64,000 nt of DNA from Ramlibacter pallidus (lineage in GTDB: Bacteria > Pseudomonadota > Gammaproteobacteria > Burkholderiales > Burkholderiaceae_C), in NCBI RefSeq assembly GCF_015070875.1, contig NZ_JADDIV010000002.1, positions 310,001-374,000 of the forward strand, in the 5' to 3' direction. Below the pieces are notes generated by a model, which saw only the letters and a list, made by a program, of their open reading frames with translations, did no database searches and was not told where the DNA came from. The position numbers and the translations under genes are program-made. Below are positions 58,490 through 64,000 of the stretch, piece after piece (the stretch's first letter is position 1; each line of letters opens with the position of its first letter).

Positions 58490-58906
58490 ATGACCCGCTG
58501 GACCCGCACCACCCTCCTCGCCCTCGGCCTGGCCGCCGCGGCCGCCACCGCGCAAGTCACCTCGATCCGCGGCGCGCCCCTGAACGTGAAGCCGGCGATC
58601 ATCGCCGTCAGCGCCACGCCCCCCATCATCCAGCTTGACGGCAAGGAAGACCGCTTCTCGCCCGGCGCGCGCATCCGCGACCGCGACAACCGCCTGGTGC
58701 TCACCGGCACGCTGGCCGGCAAGTCGGTCTACACCGTGTACAAGCGTGACCCCGCCGGCCTCGTGCACGAAGTCTGGCTCCTCAACGAGGAGGAGTTCCG
58801 CAAGGTGGGCGGCATCAGCGACCTGGGCAACCCGGAAGGCTACAAGCGCTTCGCCGAACTGCTGGACCTGATCTGGGCGGCGCGGTCGCTGTACATGCTG
58901 CGATGA
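58490..58906 (+). CDS. Exported protein of unknown function upstream of miaB
   Basis: A 138-aa protein with a signal peptide (about 1-22, ending A-A-A-T-A-Q). The mature part begins with an [10 protein letters not shown] motif, followed by a beta-rich stretch and a C-terminal helix. I do not recognise the family by name. ATG 58490 places the signal peptide at the N-terminus; the upstream frame start at 58436 would bury it. Overlaps miaB (ATGA). Confidence 0.75.
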   Translation: MTRWTRTTLLALGLAAAAATAQVTSIRGAPLNVKPAIIAVSATPPIIQLDGKEDRFSPGARIRDRDNRLVLTGTLAGKSVYTVYKRDPAGLVHEVWLLNEEEFRKVGGISDLGNPEGYKRFAELLDLIWAARSLYMLR

Positions 58907-60255
58907 ACGCGTCCCCGAAAAAGGTCTTCATCAAGACCTTCGGCTGCCAGATGAACGAGTACGACTCGGACAAGATGGCGGACGTGATGAACGCGGCCCA
59001 GGGCTACGAGCCCACGCAGGACCCCGAGCAGGCCGACCTGATCCTCTTCAACACCTGCTCGGTGCGCGAGAAGGCGCAGGAGAAGGTGTTCTCCGACCTC
59101 GGGCGGGTGAAGCACCTGAAGAAGAAGGGCGTGCTGATCGGCGTGGGCGGCTGCGTGGCCAGCCAGGAAGGCGCGGCCATCATCGAGCGTGCGCCCTACG
59201 TCGACGTGGTGTTCGGCCCGCAGACGCTGCACCGCCTGCCGGAGCTGCTGGAGGCGCGCCGCCGCCACCGGCGTCCGCAGGTGGACATCAGCTTCCCCGA
59301 GATCGAGAAGTTCGACCACCTGCCGCCGGCACGGGTGGAAGGTGCCTCCGCCTTCGTCAGCATCATGGAAGGCTGCTCCAAGTACTGCAGCTATTGCGTG
59401 GTGCCGTACACGCGGGGCGAGGAAGTTTCGCGCCCCTTCGACGACGTGTTGACCGAAGTCGCCGGCCTGGCCGACCAGGGCGTGAAGGAAGTGACCCTGC
59501 TCGGGCAGAACGTGAACGCGTACCGCGGGCGCATGGGGGACACGGCGGAGATCGCCGACTTCGCGCTGCTGCTGGAATACGTGGCCGGGATCCCGGGCAT
59601 CGCGCGGATCCGCTACACCACCAGCCACCCGAACGAGTTCACGCAGCGCCTGGTCGACGCGTACGCGAAGGTGCCGCAGCTGGTCAGCCACCTGCACCTG
59701 CCGGTGCAGCACGGCAGCGACCGCATCCTGATGGCGATGAAGCGCAACTACACCGCCATGGAATACAAGAGCACCATCCGCAAGCTGCGGGCGGTGCGGC
59801 CCCAGCTGTCGCTGTCCAGCGACTTCATCGTGGGCTTCCCCGGCGAGACCGACGATGACTTCGCGAAGATGATGAAGCTGGTGGAGGACGTCGGCTACGA
59901 CGCGAGCTTCTCCTTCATCTTCAGCCCGCGTCCCGGCACGCCCGCCGCGGCCCTGCACGACGACACCCCGCACGAAGTGAAGCTCGCGCGGCTGCAGCAG
60001 CTGCAGGCCGTGCTGGAGGACAACGTGCGGCGCATCAGCGCCAGCCGCGTCGGCACGGTGCAGCGCATCCTGGTCGAAGGGCCTTCGCGCAAGGATGCGA
60101 ACGAGCTGATGGGACGCACCGAGTGCAACCGCATCGTCAACTTCGCCGGCCCGCAGCGGCTGGTGGGGCAGATGGTGGACGTGACCATCACCCAGGCCCT
60201 GCCGCATTCGCTGCGCGCCGAGGTGCCGCTGGCCGAATCGGTGCTCGCGGCCTGA
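58903..60255 (+). CDS. miaB: tRNA-2-methylthio-N6-dimethylallyladenosine synthase
   Basis: A 450-aa radical-SAM methylthiotransferase. N-terminal UPF0004 domain with three cluster cysteines ([22 protein letters not shown]). Radical SAM motif C-S-K-Y-C-S-Y-C near residue 160, and a TRAM domain at the end. It thiolates A37 in tRNAs reading UNN codons. First-coded enzyme of the group followed 7 nt later by glrK. Confidence 0.97.
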   Translation: MNASPKKVFIKTFGCQMNEYDSDKMADVMNAAQGYEPTQDPEQADLILFNTCSVREKAQEKVFSDLGRVKHLKKKGVLIGVGGCVASQEGAAIIERAPYVDVVFGPQTLHRLPELLEARRRHRRPQVDISFPEIEKFDHLPPARVEGASAFVSIMEGCSKYCSYCVVPYTRGEEVSRPFDDVLTEVAGLADQGVKEVTLLGQNVNAYRGRMGDTAEIADFALLLEYVAGIPGIARIRYTTSHPNEFTQRLVDAYAKVPQLVSHLHLPVQHGSDRILMAMKRNYTAMEYKSTIRKLRAVRPQLSLSSDFIVGFPGETDDDFAKMMKLVEDVGYDASFSFIFSPRPGTPAAALHDDTPHEVKLARLQQLQAVLEDNVRRISASRVGTVQRILVEGPSRKDANELMGRTECNRIVNFAGPQRLVGQMVDVTITQALPHSLRAEVPLAESVLAA

Positions 60256-60262
60256 AGGCGCG

Positions 60263-61669
60263 ATGGGTTCGTTCCGGCAGCTGCTGCTGGTGGCCTTCAT
60301 GCTGATCGCCGCCCTGCTGGGCGGGACGGCGTGGCGGGCGGTGGTCATCCTGGAACGGCTGGTCGCGCAGAGCGGCCAGGAGGCGGACCGCGCACTGGCG
60401 CTGAACGCCGCGGCCCAGGCGCTCGCCACCCGCACGGCGGGCATGGAGCGCACCGCTCGCCAGTCGCTTGTGCTCAACGACACCCCGTTGCGGCGCCGCT
60501 TCGACGAGGAGTGGCGCGCCGCGCGCACCGCCTTGCAGCAGATGGCCGAAGCCGGGCTGCAGAGCCCCGACCTGGCCGCGTGGCGCCAGCAGGCCGAAGG
60601 CATCGCGCAACTGCTGCAGGGACCGGCCGAAACGGCGCTCGACCGCGAGCGCCTGGTGGCCGCCGAGTTCCGGGAGCTCGATGGCGTGAACGCGCGGCTC
60701 GCGGGCCGGGTGCAGGCGCTGGTCGAGGACCGCGACCGCGCGCTGCGCCAGCAGCTCAACGTCGAGCGCAACCAGCTGGTGCAGCAGGTCTGGGGCGCGA
60801 TCGGCCTCGCCGTCCTGCTGGCGGTGGCCTTCGGCATCTGGCTGGCGCGGCCGTTCAAGCAGCTCGAACGCGCCATCGTGCGGCTGGGTGAGAACCGGCT
60901 GGAGGCGCCGGTGGACATCCGCGGGCCGTCCGACGTGCGCCGGGTGAGCCAGCAGCTGGACTGGCTGCGGCTGCGCCTGACCGAACTCGACGCGGACAAG
61001 GCACGCTTCCTGCGACACGTCTCGCACGAGCTGAAGACGCCGCTGGCTTCGCTGCGCGAAGGCGTGGCGCTGCTGGAGGACGGCGTCGCCGGCAAGCTCG
61101 CCCCCAAGCAGGAGGAAGTGGTGGCCATCCTTCGCCAGAACACGCTGTCGCTGCAGGGCCAGATCGAGGCCCTGCTGCAGTTCAACGCCGCCGCCTTCGA
61201 TGCCCGCCAGTTGCGCCGCCGCCGCACGGACCTGCTGGCCTTGCTGCGTTCCGAGGTGGAAGCCCAGCAGCTGCAGTGGCAGGCCCGCCAGCTGGACGTG
61301 CGGGTGGAGGGCGCGCCGGTCACGCTGGAGATCGATGCCGGCAAGATCGGCACGGCGGTGGCGAACCTGCTTTCCAACGCCATCCGCTTCTCGCCCCCGG
61401 GCGGTACCATCGCGCTGCAGGTGGCCGCCGGCGACGGCGCCGTCCGCATCGACGTGCGCGACGACGGGCCCGGCGTGGCCGAGGGCGACCGCGCGCGGGT
61501 CTTCGAACCCTTCTACCGTGGCGAACGCCAGCCGGAAGGCGCCGTGCGCGGCACCGGCATCGGCCTGTCCATCGTGCAGGAATACATTGCAGCCCATGGC
61601 GGGCGGGTGCGGCTGGTGCCGGCCACCGCCGGCGGCCACTTCCGGATCGAGCTTCCCCATGCATCGTGA
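60263..61669 (+). CDS. glrK: GlrK/QseE-type sensor histidine kinase
   Basis: A 468-aa membrane kinase with two membrane helices (about 4-22 and 178-195) flanking a helical periplasmic sensor, a short HAMP, HisKA motif FLRHVSHELKTPLASLREG (His 255), and HATPase motifs N-L-L-S-N-A-I-R-F, D-D-G-P-G-V and G-T-G-I-G-L-S. The order kinase-lipoprotein-GlrR matches the enterobacterial glrK-qseG-glrR operon, hence the name. It senses envelope or peptidoglycan-related cues in enterobacteria. Confidence 0.88.
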   Translation: MGSFRQLLLVAFMLIAALLGGTAWRAVVILERLVAQSGQEADRALALNAAAQALATRTAGMERTARQSLVLNDTPLRRRFDEEWRAARTALQQMAEAGLQSPDLAAWRQQAEGIAQLLQGPAETALDRERLVAAEFRELDGVNARLAGRVQALVEDRDRALRQQLNVERNQLVQQVWGAIGLAVLLAVAFGIWLARPFKQLERAIVRLGENRLEAPVDIRGPSDVRRVSQQLDWLRLRLTELDADKARFLRHVSHELKTPLASLREGVALLEDGVAGKLAPKQEEVVAILRQNTLSLQGQIEALLQFNAAAFDARQLRRRRTDLLALLRSEVEAQQLQWQARQLDVRVEGAPVTLEIDAGKIGTAVANLLSNAIRFSPPGGTIALQVAAGDGAVRIDVRDDGPGVAEGDRARVFEPFYRGERQPEGAVRGTGIGLSIVQEYIAAHGGRVRLVPATAGGHFRIELPHAS

Positions 61670-62264
61670 ATCCACCGCCGCGCACGCGCTGGCGGCCACC
61701 TTCGTCCTCCTCGTGGCCGGCTGCGCCGCTCCGGTGCCCGCGACGGCGCCCCCGCCCGCGCCCGAGCCGATGCGGGCCATGGTGCTGCCGTCGGCGCCGC
61801 CCGCGGTCCCCTTGCCTGCGCCCACGCCCCCGCGGACCGAGGTCCACCCGCTCGAAGCCGCCGTCGCGCATGCCGAACGGGTGCGCGGCCTGCCGGCTTC
61901 CGAACTGGCGACGGAGATCCAGCGCCTCGGCGAGACCAGCTACACGCCGCTGCGCGCCACGCAGCTGGCGCAGGCCCTCGCCTTCGCGCGCGGCCCCGCC
62001 AATGCCAGCCGGGCGCAGGCCCTGCTGCAAAGGGTGCTGGCCGACCCCGCGGGGGAGGCGCAGCCCTTGCACCCTTATGCACGCGTGCTCGCGGCGCAGA
62101 TCGCCGAGCAGCGGCGCGTGGACGAACAGGCCGAGCGGCAGGCGCAGCAGCTGCGCGAGGCCCAGCGGCGCATCGAGCAGCTGAACGACCGGCTGGAGGC
62201 CGTGCGCGCCATCGAACGCAGCCTGCCCGGCGCGCCGCGCGCTCCGGCGCCGAGATCCCCATGA
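61659..62264 (+). CDS. qseG: QseG-like outer-membrane lipoprotein
   Basis: A 201-aa lipoprotein with lipobox L-V-A-G-C (Cys near 21), Pro/Ala-rich linker (about 25-60), and a helical C-terminal region ending in a coiled coil (about 145-190). In enterobacteria QseG sits between glrK and glrR and activates the kinase. Sequence is poorly conserved, so synteny is the main evidence. Overlaps glrK by 11 nt and glrR by ATGA. Confidence 0.7.
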   Translation: MHRESTAAHALAATFVLLVAGCAAPVPATAPPPAPEPMRAMVLPSAPPAVPLPAPTPPRTEVHPLEAAVAHAERVRGLPASELATEIQRLGETSYTPLRATQLAQALAFARGPANASRAQALLQRVLADPAGEAQPLHPYARVLAAQIAEQRRVDEQAERQAQQLREAQRRIEQLNDRLEAVRAIERSLPGAPRAPAPRSP

Positions 62265-63658
62265 CCGGCCCGAACGCCGCACGCCTGCTCGTCGTCGACG
62301 ACGACGGCGACATGCTGCGGCTGCTGTCCATGCGGCTGGAGGCCGCCGGCTACCGTGTCGCCACGGCGGGCTCGGCCGAAGCCGCGCTCGCACAGCTCGA
62401 CGTCGAACGGCCGCAGCTGGTGATCAGCGACGTGCGCCTGCCCGGGCGCGACGGCCTGGCGCTGTTCGACGAGGTGCGCCAGCGCCATCCTTCGCTGCCG
62501 GTGATCCTGCTCACCGCGCATGGCACCATCCCGGACGCCATCGAGGCCACGCGGCGCGGCGTCTTCACCTATCTCACCAAGCCGTACGACAGCAAGGAGT
62601 TGCTGGAGCGGGTCGCACAGGCGCTCGCGCTGCACGCGCCGGCCCCAGCGAGCCCGCAGGCCGAGGAGAAATGGCGCGCGGACATCATCAGCCGCTCCGC
62701 GCGCATGGCGGACCTGCTGGCCGAGGCGCGGATGGTGGCGCGGTCCGACGCCAGCGTGCTGCTGCGCGGCGACAGCGGCAGCGGCAAGGAGATGCTGGCG
62801 CGCGCCATCCACCGCGCCAGCGCCCGCGCGGCCAAGCCCTTCATCGCGGTGAACTGCGGCGCCATCCCCGAGGCGCTGCTGGAGTCCGAGCTGTTCGGCC
62901 ACGTGAAAGGGGCCTTCACCGACGCCGTCGCCAACCACAAGGGCCTGTTCCAGGCGGCCGACGGCGGCACGCTGCTGCTCGACGAGATCGGCGACATGCC
63001 GCCGGCCCTGCAGGTCAAGCTGCTGCGCGTGCTGCAGGAACGCGCGGTGCGGCCCGTGGGTTCGAGCCAGTCGCACCCGGTCGACGTGCGCATCCTTTCC
63101 GCCACCCACCGCGACCTCGAGGCCGCGATGGCCGCCGGCCAGTTCCGCGAAGACCTCTACTACCGCCTCAACGTCGTGACGCTCACGCTGCCGACGCTGG
63201 CCGAGCGGCGCGAGGACATCCCGCTGCTGGCGAACCACTTCCTCAACAAGCTGGCCGCCAAGTACGGCCGGCGCCTCTCGGGTTTCGCGCCCGAGGCATT
63301 GAAGGCGCTGATCGCCGCGCCCTGGCCGGGCAACGTGCGCCAGCTCTACAACGTGGTGGAGCAGGTCTGCGCGCTGGCGACCACGCCGCTGGTGCCATTG
63401 GCCCTGGTGCAGCGCGCGCTGCGCGTGCCTTCGGTGCAGGTCCTGACCTATGCCGAGGCCAAGCAGCGCTTCGAACGCGACTACCTGGTGGGTTTGCTCA
63501 AGCTCACCGACGGCAACGTCGCGGACGCGGCGCGCCTGGCCGACCGCAACCGGACCGAGTTCTACCGCCTGCTGCAAAAGCATGAGCTGACCCCTGGCCA
63601 TTTCCAGTCGCAGGCCGGCGACCGTGCCGTGTCGCCGTCCGGCGACGACGGCAAGTAG
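62261..63658 (+). CDS. glrR: GlrR/QseF-type sigma-54-dependent response regulator
   Basis: A 465-aa NtrC-family activator: receiver with phospho-Asp 57 (V-I-S-D-V-R-L-P-G), AAA+ domain with Walker A G-D-S-G-S-G-K-E near residues 169-176, Walker B G-G-T-L-L-L-D-E, and a Fis-type helix-turn-helix near the C-terminus (A-D-A-A-R-L-A-D-R-N-R-T-E-F-Y-R-L-L). The sigma-54 contact loop reads GAFTDA (217-222) instead of GAFTGA. Length is close to E. coli GlrR (444). Start overlaps qseG. Confidence 0.92.
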   Translation: MTGPNAARLLVVDDDGDMLRLLSMRLEAAGYRVATAGSAEAALAQLDVERPQLVISDVRLPGRDGLALFDEVRQRHPSLPVILLTAHGTIPDAIEATRRGVFTYLTKPYDSKELLERVAQALALHAPAPASPQAEEKWRADIISRSARMADLLAEARMVARSDASVLLRGDSGSGKEMLARAIHRASARAAKPFIAVNCGAIPEALLESELFGHVKGAFTDAVANHKGLFQAADGGTLLLDEIGDMPPALQVKLLRVLQERAVRPVGSSQSHPVDVRILSATHRDLEAAMAAGQFREDLYYRLNVVTLTLPTLAERREDIPLLANHFLNKLAAKYGRRLSGFAPEALKALIAAPWPGNVRQLYNVVEQVCALATTPLVPLALVQRALRVPSVQVLTYAEAKQRFERDYLVGLLKLTDGNVADAARLADRNRTEFYRLLQKHELTPGHFQSQAGDRAVSPSGDDGK

Positions 63659-63715
63659 TTGATCCGCAAGGCTTTTCTTCCACTCGCCTGGATGGGCTGT
63701 CGCCGTGCGGCGACA
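63606..63715 (+). promoter_or_regulatory. Cluster of GlrR-type operator sites (TGTC-N10-GACA)
   Basis: One perfect match to the GlrR operator consensus TGTC-N10-GACA lies at 63698-63715. A near-identical copy at 63630-63647, inside the glrR 3' end, ends in GACG. A weaker third site, AGTC-N10-GACC, is at 63606-63623. The two better sites share TGTCGCCGT and GGCGAC arms. They lie about 90-190 bp upstream of a sigma-54 promoter, the normal distance for bacterial enhancer sites. Confidence 0.75.
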
Positions 63716-63808
63716 AAAACGCCGCTGCGGCGCAGCAATCTTCGGGAAAACCCGAACTGCCGAGCTGATGAACCGCGCAAGTCCCTGATCTAGAAGGACA
63801 ATTTCCGC

Positions 63809-63824
63809 TGGCACGGGCCTTGCC
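63809..63824 (+). promoter_or_regulatory. Sigma-54 promoter of the opgG-like gene
   Basis: TGGCAC (63809-63814), a 5-nt spacer and TTGCC (63820-63824) match the sigma-54 consensus TGGCAC-N5-TTGCW, with GG and GC exactly 10 nt apart. Initiation is expected near 63834-63836, at or immediately before ATG 63836. Confidence 0.85.
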
Positions 63825-63835
63825 CTGTGGCCTGC

Positions 63836-64000
63836 ATGAAAGCGTTGTTCCGTCTGCTGCGGCTGCTGGCCCTGCCCGTCGTGGCCGTGCTGCCGCAGGC
63901 CGCCACGGCGCAGTCCGCGCCGGTGCCCGCCTTCGACTTCGAAGGTGTCGCGGCGATCGCGCGCGAACGCGCCGCCCGGCCGCACCGGCCCGACGCCGCG
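63836..64000 (+). CDS. Glucan biosynthesis protein OpgG/MdoG-like, N-terminal part
   Basis: Fifty-five codons to the window edge. A signal peptide (about 1-25, ending A-A-T-A-Q) is followed by F-D-F-E-G-V-A-A-I-A-R-E-R-A, which resembles the start of mature OpgG/OpgD (periplasmic glucan synthesis proteins). The rest lies outside. No Shine-Dalgarno sequence precedes the ATG, and the sigma-54 start site falls next to it, so the message may be leaderless. Confidence 0.65.
   Translation, partial: MKALFRLLRLLALPVVAVLPQAATAQSAPVPAFDFEGVAAIARERAARPHRPDAA

Noticed and set aside
63698..63720. Hairpin with following A run read as a terminator after glrR
   Set aside because: The plus strand has A rather than T after the stem, and the dyad fits the GlrR operator better.

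Overview
The window is a 64 kb, very GC-rich, gene-dense chromosomal segment with short intergenic gaps. Gene content points to a betaproteobacterium of the order Burkholderiales, probably Comamonadaceae (inference). The pointers are the rubredoxin-pilGHIJ-chpA block beside thiD-hemL, a fis-purH-dusB neighbourhood, phenylacetate genes, and a glrK-qseG-glrR operon next to an opgG-like gene. No insertion sequence, prophage, plasmid or CRISPR signature was seen.

Region 1 (1-21242). After the tail of an unknown plus-strand gene comes a 21 kb block of 26 minus-strand genes, packed with 1-4 nt overlaps. In transcription order it reads fliQ-fliR-flhB-flhA-flgF-flgG-flgA-flgH-flgI-flgB-flgC-fliE-fliF-fliG-fliH-fliI-fliJ-(fliK)-flgD-flgE-fliM-like-fliN-fliO-fliP-fliA-TPR. 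It encodes a flagellar type III export gate, ATPase complex, MS ring, rod, P and L rings and hook, plus its own sigma-28-type factor. The export genes look intact. The motor genes do not: the protein in the fliG position is only 182 aa and lacks the torque-generating C-terminal domain, the FliM-like protein lacks the N-terminal CheY-binding segment, and FlgH lacks a lipobox cysteine. No filament, hook-filament junction or stator gene lies in the window. This is the best candidate here for an undescribed system: a hook-basal-body secretion machine that may not rotate.

Region 2 (21243-24175) holds a small unknown gene with a strong terminator, htpG behind a near-consensus sigma-32 promoter, and a DUF2917-like gene with an operator over its promoter.

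Region 3 (24176-36534) holds the Chp/Pil chemosensory operon for type IV pili (pilG, pilH, pilI, pilJ and a 2,039-aa chpA/pilL), a rubredoxin gene, and divergently thiD and hemL. Region 4 (36541-53221) is housekeeping: purH, fis, dusB, a YqaA-type membrane protein, two lipoproteins, ychF, a degenerate-GGDEF sensor, a MOSC protein, a UbiH-type hydroxylase, dsbC, an M61 peptidase, a DUF3108 protein, paaG-paaI-paaK and a divergent enoyl-CoA hydratase.

Region 5 (53223-63658) contains an ECF sigma/anti-sigma pair divergent from a von Willebrand protein, a CAU-anticodon tRNA, a glucuronyl C5-epimerase-like protein, an exported protein, miaB and the glrK-qseG-glrR envelope-sensing operon. Region 6 (63659-64000) carries GlrR-type operators and a sigma-54 promoter in front of the start of an opgG-like gene that runs off the window. 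GlrR here carries GAFTDA in place of GAFTGA.
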